Position numbers and translations under genes: made by a program. A DNA stretch of 33,557 nucleotides, from assembly GCF_001443045.1 (NCBI RefSeq), contig NZ_LKPJ01000050.1, forward strand, positions 1 to 33,557, in the 5' to 3' direction. The notes under the pieces are model-generated. The model saw only the letters and a program-made list of their open reading frames with translations. It searched no databases and had not been told where the DNA came from. Positions 13,753 to 21,471 of this stretch are shown here, piece by piece. The stretch is from Burkholderia ambifaria (GTDB lineage: Bacteria > Pseudomonadota > Gammaproteobacteria > Burkholderiales > Burkholderiaceae). Numbering within the stretch: the stretch's first letter is position 1; the number at the start of each line of letters is the position of its first letter.

Positions 13753-14945
13753 TCGAAGCGGCCCAGTTCGTCGAGGCCGCGCGCGAGCGCGGTTTCGACT
13801 GGTACGCGGGCGTGCCCTGCTCGTACCTGACGCCGTTCATCAATTACGTGCTGCAGGACCCAACACTGAATTACGTGTCGGCCGCGAACGAAGGCGACGC
13901 AGTCGCGCTGATCGCGGGCGCGACGCTCGGCGGCAAGCGCGGCATTGCGATGATGCAGAACTCGGGGCTCGGCAACGCGGTGAGCCCGCTCACGTCGCTG
14001 ACCTGGACGTTCCGGCTGCCGCAGCTGCTGATCGTCACGTGGCGCGGCCAGCCGGGCGTCGCCGACGAGCCGCAGCACGCGCTGATGGGCCCGATCACGC
14101 CCGCGATGCTCGACACGATGGAGATCCCGTGGGAGACGTTCCCGACCGACCCCGAACAGGTCGGCCCGGCACTCGACCGCGCGATCGCGCACATGGACGC
14201 GACGGGCCGCCCGTACGCGCTCGTGATGCAGAAAGGCAGCGTCGCGCCGTATGAACTGAAGGCGAACCCGGCGGCGACGCCGCGCGCGCATGTCGCCGCG
14301 CAGTCGTCGGCGCGCGCCGAATCGCCCGCCGCGTGGCCGACGCGCCACGACGCGCTGCAGCGCGTGATCGCGCACACGCCGGTCGACTCGACCGTCGTGC
14401 TCGCGTCGACCGGCTTCTGCGGCCGCGAACTCTACGCGATCGACGATCGTCCGAACCAGCTGTACATGGTCGGCTCGATGGGCTGCGTGACGCCGCTCGC
14501 GCTGGGTCTCGCGCTCGCGCGCCCCGACCTGCGCGTGGTGGCCGTCGACGGCGACGGCGCCGCGCTGATGCGCATGGGCGTGTTCGCGACGCTCGGCACC
14601 TACGGTCCGTCCAACCTCACGCACGTGCTGCTCGACAACGGCGCGCACGAATCGACGGGCGGCCAGGCGACCGTGTCGCAGCATGTGTCGTTCGCGGGCG
14701 TCGCGGCTGCATGCGGCTATGCGTCGGCCGTCGAAGGCGACACGCTCGACGTGCTCGATGCGACGCTCGCCGCGCAGGCGGACGGGGGCCGGCCATCCGG
14801 TACGCAGTTCGTGCGCGTTGCGATCCGCACGGGCGTGCCCGACGGCCTGCCCCGCCCGACCGTGACGCCGGTCGAGGTCAAGACCCGCCTGATGCGCCAT
14901 ATCGGCGCCGCACAGGCCGAAGCCCACGTTGAAGGAGCCCATTGA
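13749..14945 (+). CDS. Phosphonopyruvate decarboxylase
   Basis: A 398-residue thiamine diphosphate enzyme that decarboxylates phosphonopyruvate to phosphonoacetaldehyde, the step that pulls the unfavourable mutase reaction forward. Motifs are the start FDWYAGVPCSYLTPFINYV (16-34), the cofactor-activating Glu48 in SAANEGDAVALIAG, and the ThDP/Mg motif GDGAALMRMG (268-277) through LLDN (294-297). The length fits the family. The ATG at 13749 overlaps the mutase stop, so the two are translationally coupled. A linker of about 30 residues rich in Ala, Pro and Ser (about 172-196) joins the two halves. Confidence 0.93.
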   Translation: MIEAAQFVEAARERGFDWYAGVPCSYLTPFINYVLQDPTLNYVSAANEGDAVALIAGATLGGKRGIAMMQNSGLGNAVSPLTSLTWTFRLPQLLIVTWRGQPGVADEPQHALMGPITPAMLDTMEIPWETFPTDPEQVGPALDRAIAHMDATGRPYALVMQKGSVAPYELKANPAATPRAHVAAQSSARAESPAAWPTRHDALQRVIAHTPVDSTVVLASTGFCGRELYAIDDRPNQLYMVGSMGCVTPLALGLALARPDLRVVAVDGDGAALMRMGVFATLGTYGPSNLTHVLLDNGAHESTGGQATVSQHVSFAGVAAACGYASAVEGDTLDVLDATLAAQADGGRPSGTQFVRVAIRTGVPDGLPRPTVTPVEVKTRLMRHIGAAQAEAHVEGAH

Positions 14946-16009
14946 TGCTGCTGCTGAACCCCGGCCCCGTCACGCTGACCGAACGCGTGCGCCGCAGCTT
15001 GCTGCAACCCGACCTGTGCCATCGCGAAAGCGAATTCTTCGATCTGCAGGATGAAGCGCGTGCGCGCCTCGTCGCCGCGTATGCGCTCGATCCGGCTGAA
15101 TGGGCCGCCGTGCTGATGACGGGCTCGGGCACCGCCGCCGTCGAAAGCATGATCGCGGCCCTCGTGCCGCAGGACGGCAAGCTGCTCGTGATCGAGAACG
15201 GCGTGTACGGCGAGCGCATCACGCAGATCGCGACGCAGTACGGGATCGCGCACGACGTGCTGAAGCATGAGTGGATGCAGGCGCCCGATCTTGCGCAGAT
15301 CGCCGCGCGCCTCGACGCGGGCGGCTACTCGCACGTCGCGGTGATTCATCATGAAACGACGACGGGCCGGTTGAATGATCTCGGTGCGATCGCCGAGGTG
15401 TGCCGTGCGCGCGGCGTGAAGATGCTCGTTGATGGTGTGAGCAGCTTCGGCGCGGAAGCGATCGACTTTGCCGGTGGCGTGATCGACGCGGTCGCCGCGA
15501 CCGCGAACAAGTGCCTGCACGGCGTGCCGGGCGCGGCGTTCGTGATCGTGCGCCGCAGCGCGCTCGCGAAGGCCGCGAGCCGTACTTACTACCTCGATCT
15601 CGGCCGTCTCGCAAAGCTGCAGGATCAGCGGAATACGCCGTTTACGCCTTCCGTGCACGCGTACTATGCGCTCGTCGAGGCGCTGCGTGAGTTTGATGAA
15701 GCTGGCGGCTGGCGTGCGCGGCATGCGCATTACAAGGCGCTCGCCGATCAGGCACAGGCCGGCCTCGCCGCGCGTGGAATGCTGCTGGTGCTGCCGGAAG
15801 GCGCGTCGTCGGTCGTGCTGCGCGCGTATCGGCTGCCGCAAGGTGTCACGTATGAGACGCTGCATGACGGGCTGAAGGCGCGTGGCTTTGTAATCTACGC
15901 GGGCCAAGGCGGGTTGTCGAAGGAACTGTTCCGGATTTCGACGATGGGCGCAATCCAAGCGGCCGATGTCGATCGGTTGCTTGACGGGTTTACGGCGCTG
16001 ACGCAGTAA
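14945..16009 (+). CDS. phnW: 2-aminoethylphosphonate--pyruvate transaminase
   Basis: A 354-residue fold-type I aminotransferase. It starts LLLNPGPVTLTERVRRSLL, typical of PhnW. The PLP lysine is Lys189 in ATANKCLHGVPG, with Asp163 in LVDGVSSFG placed to pair with the pyridine nitrogen. It interconverts phosphonoacetaldehyde plus alanine with 2-aminoethylphosphonate plus pyruvate. Next to the mutase and decarboxylase, and without phosphonatase (phnX), it should run in the biosynthetic direction. The ATG at 14945 follows GGAG and shares one base with the decarboxylase stop (TGATG); a TTG three bases earlier is less likely. Codons in the last third are less GC-biased than in the rest of the operon. 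An intrinsic terminator follows. Confidence 0.94.
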   Translation: MLLLNPGPVTLTERVRRSLLQPDLCHRESEFFDLQDEARARLVAAYALDPAEWAAVLMTGSGTAAVESMIAALVPQDGKLLVIENGVYGERITQIATQYGIAHDVLKHEWMQAPDLAQIAARLDAGGYSHVAVIHHETTTGRLNDLGAIAEVCRARGVKMLVDGVSSFGAEAIDFAGGVIDAVAATANKCLHGVPGAAFVIVRRSALAKAASRTYYLDLGRLAKLQDQRNTPFTPSVHAYYALVEALREFDEAGGWRARHAHYKALADQAQAGLAARGMLLVLPEGASSVVLRAYRLPQGVTYETLHDGLKARGFVIYAGQGGLSKELFRISTMGAIQAADVDRLLDGFTALTQ

Positions 16010-16032
16010 GCGCTGCCCCACCTTCGTCGACG

Positions 16033-16056
16033 AAAGGCCCGCGAGGGCCTTTTTTT
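16033..16056 (+). terminator. Intrinsic terminator of the phosphonolipid operon
   Basis: AAAGGCCC (16033-16040), loop GCGA and GGGCCTTT (16045-16052) form a perfect 8-bp stem running into a T-run (16050-16056). It lies 23 bases after the phnW stop and closes the operon. Confidence 0.92.
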
Positions 16057-16143
16057 GTTCTTCGAACATTTCTCGGCAACACGGAATCCAGTGTCGGCAC
16101 CCGCCGCCATGTTCGGCCGCTCGCCTTTGCGCTTGAATCGTCG

Positions 16144-16167
16144 ACCGTTGTGCCAACCGTTGTGCCA
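16144..16167. repeat. Perfect 12-bp tandem repeat (two copies)
   Basis: ACCGTTGTGCCA occurs twice head to tail (16144-16155 and 16156-16167) in the 274-base non-coding gap between the phnW terminator and the end of the convergent transporter gene. No gene is seen in this gap. Confidence 0.8.
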
Positions 16168-16283
16168 AGTGGCTCAAGCACCGAAACCTCATCGCCGGCG
16201 ATAAAGACCGGCGGTACGGTTTGCGCGGATGACAATCCCGATTCACGTTCGACCGCATGGGCTGCAGTCATGGACAACTCGCG

Positions 16284-17600
16284 TCACACTCCCGCAATGG
16301 CCGCTTCGTCATCCGAACGAATCTCGTCCTTGCGATGTCCACCGGCATCATCAACCGAAACGACCGCGGGCAACGACGGCGCAAGTACGTTTTCCCATTT
16401 CGCGACGGCGGCCGAGGCGACCGCATTCCCAAGCACATTGGTCGCGGTACGTCCCATGTCCAGAAAATGATCGACGCCGATGATAAGGAGCAGCCCGGCC
16501 TCGGGGATATTGAACTGGCCCAGCGTCGCGGCGATGACGACCAGAGATGCACGCGGCACTCCGGCCATGCCTTTGCTGGTCAGCATCAGGATGGCAAGCA
16601 TCGACAACTGCTGCACGAACGACAGATGAACGCCATACGCCTGTGCGATGAACAGCGTGGCAAAGGTGCAGTACATCATCGTGCCATCGAGATTGAACGA
16701 GTAGCCGATGGGCAATACGAAGCTCGCGATACGTTCGGGAACACCGAAACGGACCAGTTGTTCCAGCATCTTCGGATAAACGGACTCGCTGCTGGCCGTA
16801 CTGAAGCCGATCAGCATCGGCACGCGCATGAAACGCACCAGCGAAAATACCCTGCGCCCGAACAACACGGCACCCGCCAATACCATCAGAAGCCATAGCA
16901 CGATCAGGCTTCCGTAGAATTCGCCCATGAACCGGCCAAAAGTGACGAGCACCGACGCACCGCGTGTCGTCACGACGTTCGCGATCGCGCCGAACACCGC
17001 GAACGGCGCGAGCGCCATCACATAGCCTGTCACTTTCAGCATGACGTGAGAAACCTGCTCGAGCATGCGAATGACGAGTTGCGCCTTGTCGCCAAGCGTC
17101 GTAAGCCCGACGCTGAAGAAGGCCGCGAACACCACGATCTGCAGGATTTCGTTGTTTGCCATCGCCCCCACAATGCTGCTAGGCACGAGATGCACTACGA
17201 ATTCCTTGGGCGACAGCCCACTCGTACTCAGCCCGGTCGAGGCGTTTATCGCGGGCAACGGCAAGTTAAGGGCGCTGCCGGGCTTCAGCCAGTTGGCGAT
17301 CAGCGCGCCCAGCGCAAGCGAGATGAAAGACGCGAAGAGAAACCAGCCCAGCGTCCTGAGCCCGATGCGGCCCACCGCGCGGACATCGCCTATCTTCGTC
17401 ACACCGATGACGAGCGAGCAGAACACAAGCGGCGCAATGATCATCTTGACCAGGCGTAGAAACACGTCGGCGAGAAGCGAGAAATAGCCGCCGACCTGAT
17501 TGGCCGCTTCCGCGTCGGGCAGCATCGCATGACAGGCAACGCCGGTTGCGATGCCGAGCATCATCCCGACAACAATGCGCGCAGCAAGAGGAAATTTCAT
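16284..17600 (-). CDS. DAACS family dicarboxylate/amino acid:cation symporter
   Basis: A 438-residue inner-membrane symporter related to DctA and GltP. Visible family features are LRLVKMIIAPLVFCSLVIGV in the N-terminal half, the serine-rich reentrant loop GFSTASSESVYPKMLEQL, the motif IGYSFNLDGTMMYCTFATLFIAQ and the late MGRTATNVLGNAVASAAVAKWE segment. Its substrate should be an amino acid or dicarboxylate; the neighbouring isomerase and cyclodeaminase-like genes favour an amino acid. The start ATG at 17600 has GGAGAC 5-8 bases upstream; the earlier in-frame position at 17627 lacks support. It is the last gene of the phzF-like/OCD/transporter set, 51 bases after the OCD gene. Codons are less strictly GC-ending than in the flanking operons. 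Confidence 0.92.
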   Translation of the reverse strand: MKFPLAARIVVGMMLGIATGVACHAMLPDAEAANQVGGYFSLLADVFLRLVKMIIAPLVFCSLVIGVTKIGDVRAVGRIGLRTLGWFLFASFISLALGALIANWLKPGSALNLPLPAINASTGLSTSGLSPKEFVVHLVPSSIVGAMANNEILQIVVFAAFFSVGLTTLGDKAQLVIRMLEQVSHVMLKVTGYVMALAPFAVFGAIANVVTTRGASVLVTFGRFMGEFYGSLIVLWLLMVLAGAVLFGRRVFSLVRFMRVPMLIGFSTASSESVYPKMLEQLVRFGVPERIASFVLPIGYSFNLDGTMMYCTFATLFIAQAYGVHLSFVQQLSMLAILMLTSKGMAGVPRASLVVIAATLGQFNIPEAGLLLIIGVDHFLDMGRTATNVLGNAVASAAVAKWENVLAPSLPAVVSVDDAGGHRKDEIRSDDEAAIAGV

Positions 17601-17651
17601 GAGTGTCTCCAAGCGTGTCGTTGACAAACGACATTGATGTGAGGTGGCAGG

Positions 17652-18566
17652 TCAGGCGCCAAGCCGCATGTAAGCCATATGCGCAACGGCCGCGTCCTGC
17701 AGGGCGATGCCGACTGCCTTGTAGATCACGATGTCGGTGGCGTCCCGGGCGCGATGCTCATCGGCGCCGATGACGGACGAAAGATTCACCAACGTCCTGC
17801 TCTCGATCAGTTCACGCGACGGACGCAGCAGATCGCCCGTTTCGAATGGCGTCTGCTGCGTCCAGTCCACGACGATGCGAGAGGCCGCGAGCAACGATGC
17901 GTCGTCGAGCTCGCGTTGATCGGGACGCGTCGCGCCGATACTCGCGACGAATGCGCCCGGTCGTAGCCATTCGCCGCGTATGACCGTTTCGGATGCACGC
18001 GTTGCGACGACGACGATGTCGGCGGCGGCGCACGCTTCGGCATCGACCACCGATACGTCGAGACCGAACCGATGCCCGAGGCTGTCGGCAAGTGCCTCCG
18101 CGGTTGCGGCATCGCGGCTGTGAATCAGCACTTCGCGCAATCCGGTTCGTTCAGCCAAGGCCTCTGCATGAGCCCGCGCCTGCACTCCGCTGCCGAACAG
18201 TCCAAGGCTTCGGCTCGCCGGACGCGCCAGATGTCGGGCTGCAAGCGCGGTGGTCGCGGCCGTGCGCACGCCCGTGATCGCATCGCCTTCGAGCATCGCG
18301 AGGAGCGCGCCATCGACGAGCGAAAACAACGCGATGTAAAAGCGGAATTGGCCATCGAGCGTCGTGTACATCTTTATCGCCGCGACCTTGGCAATGCCCA
18401 GCATTGCGCTCATTGCGCTGAACTTCACGTCGGACAAGCCGATGCGTGCGCGAGGCTGAACGGCCGCCGCGCCGTTTTGCAGGTCGAGATAGGCAGCGCG
18501 AATGGCGTCCGATGCCAAGCGCATGTCGAGCACTGCCGCGATCTGGTCGTTGGTCAAGATCTTCAT
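17652..18566 (-). CDS. Ornithine cyclodeaminase / mu-crystallin family enzyme
   Basis: A 304-residue NAD(P)-binding enzyme. Residues Lys65 (AAIKMYTT) and Arg101 (ITGVRTAATTALAARHLA) match the substrate-binding positions of the family. The Rossmann loop is LGLFGSGVQARAHAEAL (121-137), and GATRPDQRELDD lies where ornithine cyclodeaminase has its catalytic Asp. Members include ornithine cyclodeaminase, delta1-pyrroline-2-carboxylate reductase, alanine dehydrogenase-type and ketimine reductase enzymes, so the reaction cannot be fixed from sequence. It probably handles an imino or amino acid imported by the adjacent symporter. Its start codon overlaps the stop of the PhzF-like gene (ATGA), indicating tight coupling. 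Confidence 0.88.
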   Translation of the reverse strand: MKILTNDQIAAVLDMRLASDAIRAAYLDLQNGAAAVQPRARIGLSDVKFSAMSAMLGIAKVAAIKMYTTLDGQFRFYIALFSLVDGALLAMLEGDAITGVRTAATTALAARHLARPASRSLGLFGSGVQARAHAEALAERTGLREVLIHSRDAATAEALADSLGHRFGLDVSVVDAEACAAADIVVVATRASETVIRGEWLRPGAFVASIGATRPDQRELDDASLLAASRIVVDWTQQTPFETGDLLRPSRELIESRTLVNLSSVIGADEHRARDATDIVIYKAVGIALQDAAVAHMAYMRLGA

Positions 18567-19501
18567 TGCTGCGGCTCCAGCATCATGCTTTCGACTGCTC
18601 CGCCGATCCAGCAGCCCGCGTCGGCGTTGTCGGGGTCTCGCATTTCGACCCGGATGCTGGACGGCTTGCCCATCGCGTACCCTTGATGCACGGTCATGCC
18701 CGACGCGCCATGCGCGAGCAGACCGTAGTGCAGCGCACCGTAGAGGGTCGCTGCCGCGGCGATGCCCGTCGCCGCATCTTCGGGATATCCGGACGAGCGC
18801 GGAAACTGCCGCGCGTGCACCTCGAGAGGCCGTGTGCGCTCGACGGCAAACGGATAGAGGCCGGTCGATCCGAGCGCGTCACATAACGCCTGCACCTTGT
18901 CGAAGGACGGCGTGAGCGCCTGAAGTCGCTGTACCGAGCGCATCGGTATCAGCGTCTTGGTCCGGCTCGTCGTGGCGTTGACAATGCCGAGCGAATCCAG
19001 ATCGCCAGCGTCGACGCGCAGCACGTCGCGTATCGCGGCGTGCAACCGCTCGTCTTCGATCGGTTGCACGATGCCTTTGGGCTGGCTCGCTTCGATGGAT
19101 TGCGTGCTTTCGTCAAAGCGTGCGTCGACGATGCCGCTCAACGTTTCGAGTGTCGCGACGCGGGACGTCCAGCGGCCAAGCCTCCGCAGAAGCCACAATG
19201 CGCCGAGCGTCGCATGACCGCACATCTCCATCTCGTGCCGGGGGACGAAGAAGCGCAGGCGATACGTGTTGCCCGTGTTGCGCGGCGCGCACACGAATGC
19301 ACTTTCGTGACCGTAGCTCGCGGCAATCGCCATCATCTCGTCCGCAGACATGGCATCGGCATCCAGCACGACGGGTGCGGGGTTGCCGCCGCCTCGCCCT
19401 GCGGGAAAGACGCGCACGAAATAGAGGCCCCCGTGAGGACGCGACTCGAACTTGGCGTTGGGTGAGCGAGGTAACAAGGAAGGGGCGTTTTCAACCGACA
19501 T
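18563..19501 (-). CDS. PhzF family isomerase/epimerase
   Basis: A 312-residue protein of the PhzF/diaminopimelate epimerase-like fold. It shows the family catalytic Glu66 (YGHESAFV), CGHATLGALWLL (94-105) and GYPEDAATGIAAAATLYGAL in the second half, matching the positions of the PhzF acid/base residues. Family members isomerise or epimerise small carboxylic or amino acids; no phenazine genes are present, so phenazine synthesis is unlikely. The start ATG at 19501 has GGAG 7 bases upstream; a longer frame continues to 19753 but would cover the divergent promoter region. It is the first gene of a three-gene set with the OCD-type enzyme and the DAACS transporter, divergent from an AraC regulator. 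Confidence 0.88.
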   Translation of the reverse strand: MSVENAPSLLPRSPNAKFESRPHGGLYFVRVFPAGRGGGNPAPVVLDADAMSADEMMAIAASYGHESAFVCAPRNTGNTYRLRFFVPRHEMEMCGHATLGALWLLRRLGRWTSRVATLETLSGIVDARFDESTQSIEASQPKGIVQPIEDERLHAAIRDVLRVDAGDLDSLGIVNATTSRTKTLIPMRSVQRLQALTPSFDKVQALCDALGSTGLYPFAVERTRPLEVHARQFPRSSGYPEDAATGIAAAATLYGALHYGLLAHGASGMTVHQGYAMGKPSSIRVEMRDPDNADAGCWIGGAVESMMLEPQQ

Positions 19502-19796
19502 GAACGGGCTCCAGCGTGTAAGTGACGCCAGCATGCCGAAGGGGAAGCAATGTTTCGCCGCCTGTCGGGCCACGACATGCGCACAATCAGGCCAATTGCG
19601 CGTTTGGCCCGTCGCGCGGGAGTTCGCGCACACCCGTGTTTTCCCTGAGAACAGGGCTGGGCCTGGGGCGTGCGTGCCCCGGTTACGTGCACGGAAGTTT
19701 GAAACGCTATACTGGGACATCCCATTGATACAGCGGCCCACAAGTCCCGTCACATACGGCGGCTACCCACCGCATGCTGCGCCCAAGGGTCATTTC
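19502..19796. promoter_or_regulatory. Divergent control region between phzF-like and araC-like genes
   Basis: The region has two dyads: CCCTG-AGAA-CAGGG (19643-19656) and GGGGC-GTGCGT-GCCCC (19665-19680). A TATACT -10-like hexamer is at 19708-19713, pointing to the AraC gene, with a start site near 19720. These are plausible operators or promoter parts; no clear -35 was found. Confidence 0.35.
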
Positions 19797-20621
19797 GTGA
19801 AGCACTATCCGACCGCCAGTACCCACTTGTCCGAAGATCGCATTGCCGATGTTCGGCAGGTTTCGATCGGCGATTACCGCACGCAGCCCCACGAACATGA
19901 CGAGTACATGTTTTTGCTGCCGCGCACGGGCCAACTGATCCTGAACGTCGAATCGAACGCCTCGCCTTTGCGCGTGGCGCCGATGTCGTTTGTCGTGGTG
20001 CCGCCGCGGCGCCTGCACGACACGCACGGCTATCTGACGCAGCAGGAACACGTCGCCGTCTATGTGGCGAGCGATTTCGTCGCGTACTGCGAGCGCAAGG
20101 CGCAAAGGCGTCTGTCGTGCGCGAAGATATCCATCTGGTCTGCGCCATTGGCGCTGCTCAACGCGGTGCGTCTCGCCACCGACACAGGTCAGCGCGACGT
20201 CGGCGAACTCGCGGCCTATCGTCGGGAGCTGGCCAACAAGATGTTGGCGGCCACGTGCGTCGAGGCTGGGTTGATCTCGGGCCATCGTCCATTGACGGCC
20301 GCCGACGCTCGCCATGAACTCGTGAAAGATATTCGGGCCTTTCTCGACTCGACACTCGATCAATCGATCGGACTCGATCGCATCGCCTACGAGTTCGGCC
20401 TGTCGCGGCGCACGTTGACGCGCATGTTTCGCGACGTCACGGGCGAATCCATCGTCGACTACCAATCGCGGCAACGTGTGCGCCACGCGTCGCTGCTGTT
20501 GCAATCCCCCGGCATGACGGTCGTCATGGCGGCGGCAGCGGTCGGTCTCGATTCACCGTCCTATCTCGCCCGCCTGTTCCGGAAGCACGGACAGGCGCTA
20601 CCGCGATCCTTCAAGACGTGA
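19797..20621 (+). CDS. AraC family transcriptional regulator
   Basis: A 274-residue regulator, counting from GTG 19797. The N-terminal cupin has QPHEHDEYMFLL and later PMSFVVVPPRRLHDTHGY. The C-terminal AraC domain has two helix-turn-helix units (IGLDRIAYEFGLSRRTLTRMFRDVTGESIVDYQSRQRVRHA, then TVVMAAAAVGLDSPSYLARLFRKHGQALPRSF). The frame is open from 19452, but that would overlap the divergent gene's start. GTG 19797 is preceded by AAGGG at 7 bases and follows the predicted promoter; TTG 19725 is an alternative. It should regulate the divergent phzF-like/OCD/transporter genes in response to their substrate. Its stop overlaps the start of the next gene. Confidence 0.85.
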   Translation: MKHYPTASTHLSEDRIADVRQVSIGDYRTQPHEHDEYMFLLPRTGQLILNVESNASPLRVAPMSFVVVPPRRLHDTHGYLTQQEHVAVYVASDFVAYCERKAQRRLSCAKISIWSAPLALLNAVRLATDTGQRDVGELAAYRRELANKMLAATCVEAGLISGHRPLTAADARHELVKDIRAFLDSTLDQSIGLDRIAYEFGLSRRTLTRMFRDVTGESIVDYQSRQRVRHASLLLQSPGMTVVMAAAAVGLDSPSYLARLFRKHGQALPRSFKT

Positions 20622-21421
20622 CGACGAGAGTCCTGCGCTTCGCCCCACTGCTGGCGCTCGCCACCGCCTCCGCCGCTCAGGCCGCCGACAGCCAGCCTTG
20701 CGGTGACGCGACCGTCACGGCCATCGCCCGCTGGGCCGGCATCGCAAGCGCCCGCATCGCCATGCGCGACGCCGACCGGCTCGTCGTCGCATCGGCGTGC
20801 AAGGCCATGCCGAACGCGCCGGAAACGACGATCGCGGCCGTCGCGTTCGATTCGCTGCCGAAGAGCAGGAACCCGGACGAAAGCACGAAGCTGCAGGTCG
20901 TAGCACTTGTCGAAGGCGGGAAGGTCGTGGCGGCCGAGCGGACGATCGTCGAGGAAGACGCCATCACGGAAGTCGACCCGGACAGCTATCGCATCGATAC
21001 CGCGCCATACCGGCTGTCGCCCGACGTGCGCGCGTTCGGCGTCGTGTTCACGAGCAGCGCGCGTGGGCCGAGCTGCCCTGATGCGAACGCAAGCGACGAG
21101 TTGACGCTGTGGGTGCGCGAAGGCAACCGTATCCGCCCGGTGTTCGGCACCAACCTGTACGGCTGGGTCAGCGTTGAAGGCGAAGCCTGCGGCCCCGGCG
21201 TCGGCGATGCCCGCAGCGAAGAGGCAAAGATGACGATCGCGGTCGAGAAATCATCGAGCCACGGCTTCGCCGACCTGTCGATCACGGCACACATCACGAA
21301 GACGCAACGCAAGGACGGCGACTACTCGGATACGGGCCAGCGAATCGCGCGCGCGGTCGTCACATACGACGGCAAGTCGTACGGGATCGATATGTTCCGG
21401 ACCTTCTGGTATTCGCCTTAG
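20618..21421 (+). CDS. Secreted protein of unknown function
   Basis: A 267-residue protein starting at GTG 20618, overlapping the AraC stop (GTGA). It opens with a Sec signal peptide (RVLRFAPLLALATASAAQA, cleavage likely after AQA near residue 23), so the mature part is periplasmic. Four cysteines lie in the mature part (in QPCGDA, SACKAM, PSCPDA and EACGPG) and could form two disulfides. It is rich in beta-prone segments (LTLWVREGNRIRPVFGTNLYGWVSVEG). I do not recognise a family. The overlap suggests co-transcription with araC, but a functional link is not evident. Confidence 0.75.
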   Translation: MTTRVLRFAPLLALATASAAQAADSQPCGDATVTAIARWAGIASARIAMRDADRLVVASACKAMPNAPETTIAAVAFDSLPKSRNPDESTKLQVVALVEGGKVVAAERTIVEEDAITEVDPDSYRIDTAPYRLSPDVRAFGVVFTSSARGPSCPDANASDELTLWVREGNRIRPVFGTNLYGWVSVEGEACGPGVGDARSEEAKMTIAVEKSSSHGFADLSITAHITKTQRKDGDYSDTGQRIARAVVTYDGKSYGIDMFRTFWYSP

Positions 21422-21471
21422 GCGCTAAAGCGACTCAAGTGAAGCCGGCGGACGGATCACGCCCCACCCGC

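Noticed and set aside
16144..16171. Sigma-54-like promoter on the minus strand within the tandem repeat (TGGCAC ... TTGGC)
   Set aside because: The GG to GC spacing is off by one and it would transcribe antisense into phnW.
18563..19501. PhzF-like gene as evidence for phenazine biosynthesis
   Set aside because: No other phenazine genes are present; the neighbours are a cyclodeaminase-type enzyme and an amino acid transporter.
19452..19796. N-terminal extension of the AraC regulator
   Set aside because: It would overlap the start of the divergent phzF-like gene and its promoter region, and the extra residues lack similarity to AraC cupins.
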